From Polaribacter sp. Hel1_85 (GTDB taxonomy: Bacteria > Bacteroidota > Bacteroidia > Flavobacteriales > Flavobacteriaceae), in the NCBI RefSeq assembly GCF_000766795.1, contig NZ_JPDS01000002.1:1245001-1309000 (forward strand): DNA of 64,000 nucleotides, in the 5' to 3' direction. The position numbers and the translations under genes are program-made. Under the pieces are notes generated by a model. It searched no databases, was not told where the DNA came from, and saw nothing but the letters and a program-made list of their open reading frames with translations. Positions within the stretch are counted from its first letter, which is position 1. The number at the start of each line of letters is the position of its first letter. Positions 34,820 through 45,400 of the stretch are shown here, one piece after another.

Positions 34820-35362
34820 TTATTTAACTACAACTCCGTAAGCAACATGAGCAATTCCTAAAATAGAAAGAGAAGAAGACCAATAAGTAGGAATTAAGAA
34901 ACACATAACTGCTAAAAGTAAACTAACAGCTGATAAAACTAACAGGTTTTTTCTTTCTTTCTTTTTGAATAGAAGTAATAAAATTCCGTGAAAAATAAGA
35001 AAAGTAGGAGCGAGGTAGTTTGTTAATTCTAGGTTCATTAAAACGAATAGAGAAATAAAGGTAATACCAATTACGATACTATATTTTTTAACTGCGGCTT
35101 TTGTTTTATCATTAAAAAGTTGGAGTTTTAATTTTTCAACATTTTTTTTTCCTATAAAGAATAATGTTAATGTTGATAATAGAACAAATGCAACAGCAAT
35201 TAGTATAATTAGGTTTTCTATCGTATTTGAAGATAGCGTTTCTAATGAAGTTTTGTTATTTAACAACGTTTCAATAGAAAACCCTGAAATAAAAAGATAT
35301 GCTCCAATTAAAATGCTTGTTATACCTTTTATAGAAAAATTGACTTGAAAATTATCTTGCAT
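34820..35362 (-). CDS. Multi-pass membrane protein, paralogue of the next gene
   Basis: The 180-residue protein has about five membrane helices after a short N-terminus (MQDNFQVNFSIKGITSILIG). The last helix, ending LGIAHVAYGVVVK, aligns with the C-terminus of the 202-residue protein downstream. It is the first gene of the regulator cluster and is divergent from the DUF1801 gene, with 49 bases between the starts. No function is known. Confidence 0.72.
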   Translation of the reverse strand: MQDNFQVNFSIKGITSILIGAYLFISGFSIETLLNNKTSLETLSSNTIENLIILIAVAFVLLSTLTLFFIGKKNVEKLKLQLFNDKTKAAVKKYSIVIGITFISLFVLMNLELTNYLAPTFLIFHGILLLLFKKKERKNLLVLSAVSLLLAVMCFLIPTYWSSSLSILGIAHVAYGVVVK

Positions 35363-35411
35363 AGGAATGTTCTTTATCAGATTTTTTTTTAACTTCCGCG
35401 AATATACAAAA

Positions 35412-35783
35412 ATGAAACCTGCAGAAGCATATATTTTAAACCAACCAGAGCCTTTTAAATCAATATTAATGCATTTGCAGATATTGATTGAAACAAGTTT
35501 TCCTGAAGTTGATTTGCAATTTAAATGGAAAATTCCTTTTTATTATTTAGACGATAAACCCTTTTGTTATTTAAATCCATCAAAGAAAAAAGGGTATGTT
35601 GATGTTGCTTTTTGGGTGTCTGCACATTTAACAAAATACAATGAGTTTTTAATTTCAGAAAACAGAAAAGTAGTAAAATCATTAAGATATTTTACTATAG
35701 AAGATATTAATGAAGAAGTATTGTTAACGGTTTTAGAAGAAGCACATCAACTAAAAGACAAAGGTTTTTATAAGAGACAGTAA
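35412..35783 (+). CDS. DUF1801 domain protein
   Basis: The 123-residue protein starts at ATG 35412 (MKPAEAYILNQPEP). A longer frame to 35367 adds an unlikely hydrophobic stretch. DUF1801 (YdhG-like) features are visible: ILMHLQILIETSFPEVDLQFKWKIPFYY, FCYLNPSKKKGYVDVAFW and LRYFTIEDI. It is a small soluble protein of unknown function, distantly related to frataxin-like folds. It converges on the transglutaminase-like gene with no bases between the stop codons. Confidence 0.85.
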   Translation: MKPAEAYILNQPEPFKSILMHLQILIETSFPEVDLQFKWKIPFYYLDDKPFCYLNPSKKKGYVDVAFWVSAHLTKYNEFLISENRKVVKSLRYFTIEDINEEVLLTVLEEAHQLKDKGFYKRQ

Positions 35784-36731
35784 TTATTCTGGTTTTGTGA
35801 TTTTATAAGACAAAGCATATTCACCATCAAGATAGATATAAAGGTTTGTGTTTTTTTTAGGGTTATCAATTACAATATTTGTTGTGTAATTTTTACTCTT
35901 AACTGTGGGGATTTGTCTATATAGAGATTCTTCAAATTTGTAAGAAATTTCAGTTTCAGGTTTTATGTTTCTAATTTTTAAAATAATTTTTTCTCTCTCC
36001 GAAGTTATTTTTCCTTTTAAAGGTTCTATTAATTCAACATTATATTTAAAATATGCATCACTAAATATTGGTTGATAACAAAAGTTTTTAAGTTTTTTTT
36101 GATTTAAATAATTAATCCATTTTGGATTACTTGTAAAATGTGTAAGATTTAATTTTTCTTTTTCAATATCGAAATAATAATAGTTTGGTTTAGAGTTTTT
36201 TGCATTCCTTTTTAAACCATAAGTAGCATCAACTATTACCCATTTTTCATTGATTTTTACAGCATTCCAAATATGATTTTTGTTTTTAGGAATATAATTA
36301 ATTTCGTTATTAAGTGTTCTTGTATAACCTTTTATTAATTCACTTTCTAAATTTAAAAGATCACAAACTTTTTTAAATGTTATAGCAATACCATAACACA
36401 CAGATTTTTTTGTAGAAATTGTTTTCGAAACTAAATTGTTTTCTATCCATCTTAATCTATATTTTAAGTCTATTTCTCCGTTATGAATAATTATTTCTGG
36501 AGATTTGATATTAGTTGAAACGGAATAATCATATTGAATATTTAACGTTAACCAAGTGTATAACGCTCTAATTTTTTCTATATCAGTATTAAAATCATAA
36601 TCAATTCTTTTTGCTAATTGCTCAGCAGAAGTAATTGAATGATAGGAATAAATAATTAAATCAACTTTTTTTAAATCTTGAGAAGATATGTTTAGTGATA
36701 AAAATAGAATTAAAAATATTAACTTTTTCAT
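35784..36731 (-). CDS. Secreted transglutaminase-like protein
   Basis: The 315-residue protein has a signal peptide (LSLNISSQ). The transglutaminase-like cysteine-protease core is complete: Cys in KKSVCYGIAITFKKVC, His in NKNHIWNAVKI and Asp in WVIVDATYG. The KIRALYTWLTLNIQYD helix is the usual preceding segment. Such domains act as proteases or peptide-crosslinkers in the periplasm. The C-terminal ~100 residues form a beta-rich domain. It is the gene after kdsA on the same strand, 24 bases away, so co-transcription is possible. Confidence 0.85.
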   Translation of the reverse strand: MKKLIFLILFLSLNISSQDLKKVDLIIYSYHSITSAEQLAKRIDYDFNTDIEKIRALYTWLTLNIQYDYSVSTNIKSPEIIIHNGEIDLKYRLRWIENNLVSKTISTKKSVCYGIAITFKKVCDLLNLESELIKGYTRTLNNEINYIPKNKNHIWNAVKINEKWVIVDATYGLKRNAKNSKPNYYYFDIEKEKLNLTHFTSNPKWINYLNQKKLKNFCYQPIFSDAYFKYNVELIEPLKGKITSEREKIILKIRNIKPETEISYKFEESLYRQIPTVKSKNYTTNIVIDNPKKNTNLYIYLDGEYALSYKITKPE

Positions 36732-36755
36732 ATAGTTTTAAAGATAACAAAAATC

Positions 36756-37574
36756 TTACAAACCATTAATCGTTTTTCTAATAGCTACTAAATTAGTTAA
36801 AAGACTTTCTAAATTGTCTAAATGTAACATGTTAGCTCCATCAGATTTTGCGTTTGCAGGATCAAAATGAGTTTCTATAAATAAACCATCAACATTATTT
36901 ACAACTCCAGCTCTTGCAATTGTTTCAATCATTTCTGGTCTTCCTCCTGTAACACCTGCTGCTTGATTTGGTTGTTGTAAAGAATGAGTAACATCTAAAA
37001 CTGTTGGAGCAAAAGCTCTCATTTCCGGAATTCCTCTAAAATCTACAATCATATCTTGGTAACCAAACATAGTACCTCTATCTGTTATCCAAGCTTTTTC
37101 AGAACCTGCATCTTTTACTTTCTGTACAGCATGTTTCATAGCAACTGGACTCATAAATTGGCCTTTTTTTAAGTTGACAACTTTACCAGTTTTTGCAGCA
37201 GCAACTACTAAGTCTGTTTGACGTACTAAAAAAGCAGGAATTTGTAAAACATCGACATACTCTGCAGCTTTTGCAGCATCAGAAACTTCATGAATATCTG
37301 TAACAGTTGGAACGTTAAAAGTTTCGGAAACTTTACGTAAAATTTTTAGTGCTTTTTCATCTCCAATTCCTGTAAAACTATCAATTCTACTTCTGTTTGC
37401 TTTTTTAAAACTTCCTTTAAAAATGTAAGGAATTTCTAATTTATCAGTAATTGTAATTACTTTTTCAGCAATTCTTAAAGCCATTTCTTCACCTTCTATA
37501 GCACAAGGACCCGCAAGTAAAAAGAAATTATTAGAATCTGTATGTTTAATATTTGGTATTAGAGATAAATCCAT
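36756..37574 (-). CDS. kdsA: 2-dehydro-3-deoxyphosphooctonate aldolase (KDO-8-phosphate synthase)
   Basis: KdsA condenses phosphoenolpyruvate with arabinose 5-phosphate to make KDO-8-P for lipopolysaccharide. Conserved blocks are LLAGPCAIEGEE, KGSFKKANRSR, TDIHEVSDA, LQIPAFLVRQTDL, NLKKGQFMSP, DVTHSLQQPNQAAGVTGG and ETHFDPANAKSDG. I chose ATG 37574 (MDLSLIPNIK, 272 residues), which matches the family start. The longer frame adds six residues. A TAnnTTTG element lies 16 bases upstream. Confidence 0.95.
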   Translation of the reverse strand: MDLSLIPNIKHTDSNNFFLLAGPCAIEGEEMALRIAEKVITITDKLEIPYIFKGSFKKANRSRIDSFTGIGDEKALKILRKVSETFNVPTVTDIHEVSDAAKAAEYVDVLQIPAFLVRQTDLVVAAAKTGKVVNLKKGQFMSPVAMKHAVQKVKDAGSEKAWITDRGTMFGYQDMIVDFRGIPEMRAFAPTVLDVTHSLQQPNQAAGVTGGRPEMIETIARAGVVNNVDGLFIETHFDPANAKSDGANMLHLDNLESLLTNLVAIRKTINGL

Positions 37575-37589
37575 TTTGAAAATTTTTAG

Positions 37590-37597
37590 CAAAAATA
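37590..37597 (-). promoter_or_regulatory. -7 promoter element of kdsA
   Basis: On the minus strand this reads TATTTTTG, matching TAnnTTTG, with the ATG 16 bases downstream. It lies in the 67-bp divergent gap shared with the M28 peptidase gene. The -33 partner is not clear. Confidence 0.4.
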
Positions 37598-37641
37598 CGA
37601 AATAAAATTAGCTATATTTAGCCTTTTAAAACCAAATAAAA

Positions 37642-38628
37642 ATGAAAAAACTATTCACTTTAGTATTAGTAGTAACATTCGTGTTTTCTTGTAAAACAAA
37701 ACCCAAAAAAGAAGTTACAGTAAAAAAAGAAGCAACCATAGATTCTGTAACTGTTAAAAAGCATTTATATACCTTGGCTGATGATGATATGGAAGGTAGA
37801 AAAACGGGAACACCAGGAATTGAAAAAGCTGCAAAATATATAGAAAATGAGTTTAAAAGAATAGGTTTAAGTACTTATGATACTTTAACTAATTATAGAC
37901 AAACTTTTACGTTTACACACAGACAAACAAAAAAAGAAATTACAACAAGTAATATTATTGGTGTTTTAGAAGGAAAAAGTAAAAAAGATGAAATTGTTGT
38001 GGTTTCTGCACATTATGATCATTTAGGAATTCGTAAAAAAGAAGGACAATTAGATAGTATTTACAATGGTGCAAATGATGATGCTTCTGGAGTAACAGGA
38101 GTTTTAACTTTGGCAGAATATTTTAAAGGAAAAGGAAACAATGAAAGAACCATTCTTTTTGTTGCTTTTACGGGTGAAGAAATGGGCTTAATAGGTTCTA
38201 CACATTTTGGTAAGGGAATTGATGCTTCTAAATTTGTTGCTGGTATTAATTTAGAAATGATAGGAAAGGAACCAAGTTTTGGACCAAATACAGCTTGGTT
38301 AACAGGTTTTGAACGTTCTGATTTTGGTAAGATTGTTCAGAAAAACTTAGAAGGTTCTGGTTATACATTACACCCAGATCCTTATGCGAAATTCAATTTA
38401 TTTTTTAGATCTGATAATGCTTCTTTAGCTAGGTTAGGTGTACCATCTCATACTTTTTCTACTTCGCCAATTGATACTGATAAAGATTACCATAAAGCTT
38501 CTGATGAAGCTGAAACTTTAAATATGACAGTGGTTACACAAACTATAAAAGCAGTTGCAAAAGGAACTGAAAGTATTATTAGTGGACAAGATACGCCAAC
38601 AAGAGTTGTTTTAGAAGAGAAAAAATAG
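37642..38628 (+). CDS. M28 family zinc peptidase lipoprotein
   Basis: The 328-residue protein has a lipoprotein signal (TFVFSCKTKP). The M28 zinc site is complete: SAHYDHLG, NGANDDASG and FTGEEMGLIGS (catalytic and metal Glu pair), followed by AGINLEMIG and the late His in SHTFSTSPIDTDKDYHKASD. This is the short M28 aminopeptidase form without a PA insert, distinct from the CPQ-like one at 17528-18961. It is probably a periplasmic peptide-trimming enzyme. The TfoX-like gene overlaps its stop by one base. Confidence 0.9.
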   Translation: MKKLFTLVLVVTFVFSCKTKPKKEVTVKKEATIDSVTVKKHLYTLADDDMEGRKTGTPGIEKAAKYIENEFKRIGLSTYDTLTNYRQTFTFTHRQTKKEITTSNIIGVLEGKSKKDEIVVVSAHYDHLGIRKKEGQLDSIYNGANDDASGVTGVLTLAEYFKGKGNNERTILFVAFTGEEMGLIGSTHFGKGIDASKFVAGINLEMIGKEPSFGPNTAWLTGFERSDFGKIVQKNLEGSGYTLHPDPYAKFNLFFRSDNASLARLGVPSHTFSTSPIDTDKDYHKASDEAETLNMTVVTQTIKAVAKGTESIISGQDTPTRVVLEEKK

Positions 38629-38984
38629 TGGCTTATTCAGAATATTTAGCAGACAGAGTTTCTCAATTTTTTAGAGAAAAAAGCATCCATTTTGAGCCTA
38701 AAAAAATGTTTGGAGGCTTTGTTTTTATGGTTGATGAAAAAATGTGTGTAGGTGTTATGAAAGATCAAATAATGGCTAGAATAAATCCTGATATTTTTCA
38801 AGAATCTTTAGAAAAAGAAGGATGTAGAAGTATGGATTTTACAAAGAAAACTATGAAAGGTTTTGTGTATTTAAGCGATGAAGCTATAGATTTAGACAAA
38901 GATTTACATTATTGGTTGCAATTGGCTTTAGACTTTAATCCGTTAGCAAAAGCTAGTAAAAAAAGAAAATCCTCTAAAAATTAA
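38628..38984 (+). CDS. TfoX N-terminal domain protein
   Basis: The 118-residue protein starts at GTG 38628, which shares its G with the preceding TAG stop. The TfoX/Sxy N-terminal fold is recognisable from EPKKMFGGFVFMVDEKMCVGVMKD and MDFTKKTMKGFVYL. There is no TfoX C-terminal domain, and the tail is basic (KASKKRKSSKN). Family members include competence regulators, but stand-alone N-domains are widespread and of unknown role. It is translationally coupled to the peptidase gene. Confidence 0.85.
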   Translation: MAYSEYLADRVSQFFREKSIHFEPKKMFGGFVFMVDEKMCVGVMKDQIMARINPDIFQESLEKEGCRSMDFTKKTMKGFVYLSDEAIDLDKDLHYWLQLALDFNPLAKASKKRKSSKN

Positions 38985-38998
38985 TTTAGAGGATTTTT
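38966..38998. terminator. bidirectional terminator between tfoX-like and beta-barrel genes
   Basis: AAATCCTCTAAA (38967-38978) pairs with TTTAGAGGATTT (38985-38996), followed by T-rich sequence and preceded by A-rich sequence. The stem includes the stop codon region of the plus-strand gene and serves both convergent genes. Confidence 0.8.
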
Positions 38999-39019
38999 AA
39001 TTTATTTTTATAGTTTGAA

Positions 39020-39439
39020 CTAGAATTGGTAACGAACACTAATACCAAAGTCAGAATTTAGCTCATTTAAAGCTCCTGTTATTCCAATTTCTGGTCTATA
39101 ATCTATCGAAACTAAAAATGGAGATTCAAAATTATATTCAATTCCAACAACTCCACTACCAAACAATTTTACAGAACTATCGTCACTAAAACCACCACCA
39201 ACACCAGCGAACCAGTTTAATTTATTTTCAATTTTCCAAACCCATTGATATAAACCTGTTGCTTTAAGATCATTTCTTAGGCCTAAATTTACTTCTAGTC
39301 GATTATTTTCACCCATAGATTTTTGATAAGAAATTTCATTCGTTAAACGCAAACCAATTGCATGGTTTGAGATGTCTTGTGCATTTGTAGAAAATGTTGC
39401 AGCTAAAATAAAGCCAAATACTAATAATACTTTTTTCAT
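39020..39439 (-). CDS. Small outer-membrane beta-barrel protein
   Basis: The 139-residue protein has a signal peptide (FILAATFSTNAQ). About eight short amphipathic strands (GLRLTNEISYQ, LEVNLGLRND, NWFAGVGGGF, GSGVVGIEYNF, FGISVRYQF) end in Phe, typical of an eight-stranded OmpW/OmpX-size barrel. The function is unknown. It lies immediately downstream of the large macroglobulin-like gene (46 bases) on the same strand and could be a partner. Confidence 0.75.
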   Translation of the reverse strand: MKKVLLVFGFILAATFSTNAQDISNHAIGLRLTNEISYQKSMGENNRLEVNLGLRNDLKATGLYQWVWKIENKLNWFAGVGGGFSDDSSVKLFGSGVVGIEYNFESPFLVSIDYRPEIGITGALNELNSDFGISVRYQF

Positions 39440-39485
39440 GATTTTTTATTTAAATTTTTTACTAAAGTAATCTTTTTTTTTTAGT

Positions 39486-42400
39486 TTACTTTTTTGAAAT
39501 ATGTATTCTCACACCTTCGGAATGACTACTAAATTCTGGAGCATACATACTTTGTATAGTTGTAATTCCGTTACTAAAATCACCAACATTATTAACTCTT
39601 ACATCATATTCAAAAACATAAACCCCTTTTGGTAAACGATCAAAAAAGAAATTGGTTGCTGCATCTTTTGTACTTTCATAATAGCCCAAATTGTCTTGCC
39701 ATTTGTATTTAGAAAGTACATTTATTGGCTCTACACCAGAAGCTCTCATATCTTTCATATGGATAAATTCCATATTTCTGTCTGATCGTAATTCTATTCT
39801 TACAGTAATTAAATCTCCAACTTTTAGTTGTGTGTTTTCTGTAATTTCTTTTAATTGTTTTCCTGTGTCAGAATTTACTTTTAAGAATAATTTCTTATTC
39901 AATTTAAGTGGAGTTTCTGCTGAAGTTATCTTGTCTAAATTTTCAAAATATTGCCAATACAAACTTCCCCAAGCAATTCCATTTCCTTTTTTGTTGATAG
40001 TAACTGAAGCCATTTCTTTTTTAATATCGCTTCCATTCCAAGAAGTTTTAAAATAACCTGTTCCAGCTTCTACTTTTACGTTTTCCAACTTTGTTGGGTC
40101 AATTACTTTATCACCAACTTTAATGTCTACCATTTCTGTTACAGAAATCCAATCACTTCCATTTAATAATAATGCGTAAACGGCTTCTGTGGTTGCTTTG
40201 GTTGTTTTCCATCTATTTGTCTGTTTATTTTTTAATAACCAAACTTTAAGGTTGTCTATATCATTGAGATTTCTCTTCGCACTTTCAGGCTCATTCGAAA
40301 TGACACCTACTTCAGAGAAAACTTCAATCATTAAAGCTTGTGTTTCAATAGGAGCTTGATAATAATAGTAACCTGCAGTGTTCGATTTCCAATACATTCC
40401 TAATTCATCAGAAGTAATACTATTTTCTTTTAAAGATTTTAAAATTTTATTTGCAGCTTCTTTTTTATCATTTCTAAATAATGATAAAGCAATTTGTCCT
40501 TTAGCATATAAATTGTAATCATTCCAATAAGTTACTGTTTGATTTCTATAATAAACAATAGCTTTTTGCAGGTTGTCATCCAAAGAAATATCATTATAAA
40601 AACTACGCATGTATAAATACTGAATGGTAAAATAACCTAAGTTATTTTTTGATAAATAATCTTTATATGCTTTTTCACCTTTCTTTTTTGTTTTTGCTCG
40701 TTGTTTAATTTCCTCAGCTCTTTTTAAAAGTTTGTGATATTGTTCTAACAATTCTCCATCTAAATATTTTACTGATTTTTCAATCAATTTTTGAGTTGAT
40801 TTGTCAAAATTAGTAACACCTAATTTTTGTAAATGACCAAAACCAGTTGCAATATGTTGGGTGATAAAAGTACTTGCATATCTGCTGCCTTTAAACCAAG
40901 GGAAACCACCAGAATTCATCTGAATATCTTTTAATTTGTTGATAGCTTTTTCTTGCTCATTTTTCATTTTATTCAAATCGAACAATAAAGCAATTCTTTT
41001 CTTTTGTTCAGTTTCTGATAGCGCATCTCGAAGCCAAGGAGTTTCTTGAATAATCATTGATTTTAATTCTTGATTTTTTTCTAAATTAGATAACAAAGCA
41101 TCAGAAGATTTCCAAGCATTAAATACTTCTTGAATTCTTGGATTCGAATTTGCAACAAAACTTGCCAGCGTATTTGCATAATATCTAGAGAAAGTTTGTT
41201 CTGCACATTCATATGGATATTCCATTAAATAAGGCAAAGACTGAATTGCATACCAAACAGGATTTGATGTCATTTCTAACGTCAACTTATGGTTTTTTAA
41301 CGTTGAAGATGTATTATTTTGCAACTTATCTAACGTAAAAGTTTTTGTTTGATTAGAGCGAATCCACATAGGTAAAGTTTCTGTTACCAACATTCTGTTT
41401 GTTAAAACGGGTAATACGTTTTGTTCTCCGTCAGAAAAATCGCCAGCTTTTGCTACAATTTTATATTGAACAGCTTGCACAGATTCTGGAATTGAAAGAT
41501 TCCAAGATACTTCTGTATTTCCATCTTTATCTACTGTGAAATTTTTGTTAGGATTTGTATTTTCTAAATCAATATCGATTTTTTTTCCAGAAATAGCATC
41601 CGTCAAAATTAATTTTGCAAAACCACTTAAAGTGTTATTTGTTAAGTTGGTAATTTTTGCACTCAAGGTAATTTTATCTCCTTCTCTTAAAAATCTTGGA
41701 GTATTTGGTACCACCATTAATTCTTTTTGAGTGACAGTTTGTAATGTTTTTGTTGCTGATTTTAATTCGGTTGTATGTGCTAATAATTGCAATTTCCATT
41801 TGGTTAATGCTTCTGGCATTGTAAAGTTGAAACTTACTTGTCCGTTTTTATCTGTTCTTAATTGCGGGAAAAAGAATGCGGTTTCTTTAAAGTTTTTTCT
41901 TATTTGGATTCCTTCTAAAGATATTTTTTCTTTTTCATCTGTTAGCATAACTGCAAAAGGAACATCTTCAACCACTTCAGATTCCTCCATTAATACTTCA
42001 ACTCCAGCAACTTTGCCTTCAAGCGCTCTAACTGCACTTACAGATTTATTAAGTTTTCTTTTATCTTGATTTCCATAACCAACTACAACTACTTCATCTA
42101 ATTGAAGAGAATCTTCTTCTAATAACACATCAATATTTGTTTGTTTATTTACAGAAATTTCTTGCGAAATAAACCCTAAATAATTAAAAATTAAAACATC
42201 ACCTTTTTTAATTTTAAGCGAATAATTTCCATCAAAATCTGTTTCTGTTCCAAAAGTTGTACCTTTTATCATTACTGAAACACCAGGTAAAGGTTCTCCG
42301 TTTCTTTCAGAAACAAAACCTGTAATAGTTCCATCAAATTCTTTTCTACTATTGTTTATTTTTCTTTTAGCTTCTCTTAAATATTGTTGATGTTGCCATC

Positions 42401-45400
42401 TATTTCCATTTAAAGTAAAGCCAAACCAATTGTAAGAATTATATAAATTTGATATAAAACCATTATATCTTCTTTGATTATTACTAATATTAAAATAAGT
42501 GTTTCCAAAACTTTGATTTGCATGACTAACTCCATAAGAATAGTAAGTTGGTTTTGGAGTTATTGGATTAAATTGCCAATTATGTGGTTTAAATTCATCT
42601 AAAGAAGCATCATACATAGAAGCTAAAACTTCTGCGGCAACCTCGTTATTTTTATCATCTTTTATAGTAAAACTCCAAGTTTCATCTTGTCTAGGTTGTA
42701 ATTTGTCTCTAAAAATAGTGGTTTCAATATCAATAGTTTCAATTTTTTCTGGAACATTAATTAATAAATTTCCACTTTTAAAATCATTATAATTTACAAG
42801 TTGATATTTAATAGCAAAACCACCAATATCTTCTTTGTTTACAGGAATCTTTATGGTTTTTGAAGTGTTATTTAACTTTAATAAACAAGTTTCAATAATT
42901 GTATGGTTTTTTTCAATTTGAACAGTAACAGTAATATCTTTTGAAGCAGAACCAACTGTTAATGCAACGTTATCACCTATTTTATAGTTCGTTTTATCTG
43001 TGTTTATTGTAAATAACTTATTGTCTGCAACTTGTTTTTCTTTGGTATCATGTAAAGAAATTGTTTTTTCATCTTTTACTTTTTGCCCAAATTTATCTTC
43101 ACTTTCTAAAAGGACAATATATTTTCCAGAAATCCAACTTTTAGTATTTTTAAGTAGAACTTCTTTAGATTTTTGGGTGTTAAATTTTTTATTGAAAACG
43201 AGTTTGCCTTTTTCCCAATTACTATCTTCAGACTCGCTTTTAGTATAAGCATTATGTGGAAATAATTTTCGAAACTCATTTTCTGAAATATCTTGATAAT
43301 CTGGAGTTGCCCAAGGTCTTTTTCTTAACGGATTTTTAGGTGCTTGTAACTTGTATATTTTAACGGTTCCTTTTGCTGGAACAAACTCGCCATTTAAGTT
43401 TTTGGTATCAATTTTTAAACTCGTTTCATTTTGATTTTTATCTATTTTATTATCAATAGAAACAGTTGCCAATAAACTATGATAACCAACTTTTACAGTT
43501 GTAGTAGCGCTTCTTGTTTCTCCATTGATGTCAGTTACATCTGCAGTAATTTCATAAGTAAAAACAGGAAGATTTTCTTTTGAAACACTTTCGTCTGGAA
43601 TTGCTTTAAAGATAATTTCGAATTCTCCTTTTTCATTCGTTACAGATTCTCCTTGCGTAATTTCTTGAGAACTAGAACTAGGATTTGGTCTTCTCCAATA
43701 ATACCAAGTTGGATATTGAACTTTTCGATGAACGCTATAAACTACATTTGCATCAGTAATATTTGCACCAGAAAAAGCTTTTGCAAAACCATTTAAAGTA
43801 ATAGAATCGTTTATTTTATAACTTTTTGTAACAGGTTTAAAGACTGTTTCAAATTTTGGTCTTTTGTATTCTTCTACAGAAATATTTATATAGTTTTCGA
43901 ATAAATCTACATTGCTTTCTAATGTAAAATTGCCCGTTAAACCATTATTAGGAATTATAAATTCACCTGAAAATGAGCCAAATTCATTTGTTTTTAATTC
44001 TAATTCTTTAATTTCTTGCCTGTTTACGTCTTTTAATGTAATAGAAACATCATTATTTGAAACAATTGTAGATTTCCCTTTATAAGTTTCAATTGTGATT
44101 CCTTTAAAGTAAACTATTTGTCCTGGTCTATAGATACTTCTGTCTGTAAATAAAAACGTTTTAATAGTTGTATGGTTGTCTCTTTTTTTATTTGGACTGT
44201 AATTTTTTGATAAATAATAATTGCTAAAAAGTGCAATATCTTTTTTAGTTTTTATTGTAATTTCTACATTATGATAATAATTTCTACTTTTAAAAGAAGC
44301 AAAACCATTTTTGTTTGTAGTTAAAGTTTTGTTGATATATCTATCTTCATGATTGCTCTTGTTTTTTAAATGTATAGAAGCATTTTTAATTGGTTTTCCA
44401 GTATTTCTGTCAACAACTTGATAATTGTGTTTTCCATCAAAAGTATTTTCTATTAAAGTTAGATTTGTTGCTTGTATTGCAGCTGTACCATAAATGGAAT
44501 CTTCTTTTAAATCTTCACTTTCTGATGATACAATTAGATAATTTCCGTTTTCAAAAGCAGGAATAATAACTTCTGTTGTGTGTTGTAAATAGTCATTTTC
44601 ATTTCTTAAAGTAGCATTCCAATTACTTACTTTTTCAAGAGAAGAAATCAGTTTAATTTTTTCGTTTTGTTTATATGTTTTATTGATTTTTTGTAATTGT
44701 TTAGGAGTAATTTTATAAGCAGTAAAATGAAGTTTATCTATGTTTTTATAGGTAATTAAAACTCTTGACTTTTTATTGATAGGAATAAATTTTTCTGCAG
44801 TGATAGAAAGCGATTTTGCCTTAATTTGATTTTTAAGAATAGTACAGTTTTTTGCACCTATACTTTTAGGGAATTGTTTAATTATTTCATCACAAATTGT
44901 AATTGCAAGTTTGTTTTCTGATTTGTTTCTGTGAATTTTAGCGATTTCAAAAGCGTAAATTCCACTAACTGCTTTTTTGCTAAAAAGTTTTTTTGAAGAT
45001 TTTAAAGTTGATAGAAATTTAGCTTCTTTATCATTAAAACTTGAATACAGATTCACAAAATGTAACCTGAGAATATCAATATCAACCAAAGCATCTAAAT
45101 TGTTTTCTTTTAAATGAAATTGAATTAATTTTTGATAGATTTTTAACGCATTAAACTGCAAAGACAAACTGTCTTTAGTTTCTAGTTTTAATTTTGAAAA
45201 TGTTTTATAATCACTTAAAAAAGAAGAATTGTCTAAAACAAATTTATAAGAAGGCCTTGTAATAGCAGTTTCTGATGATTTGTAAAAATCTAAAGCATTA
45301 TTTGCTAAGAAATCATACAAAGTTGGTCTGTAAATTTTTGCACCTTTTTGAATTTGTAAAATATCTGAAAACTTATAAATATCTGTATTTTGCAGTTGCT

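Noticed and set aside
36756..37574. DAHP synthase as an alternative to KdsA
   Set aside because: The NLKKGQFMSP and QPNQAAGVTGG motifs and the length are those of KdsA.
41731..42069. Plus-strand 112-codon ORF opposite the macroglobulin gene
   Set aside because: It lies antisense within an intact 2132-codon gene, its Ser/Val-rich composition is typical of reverse-frame shadows, and it has no domain.
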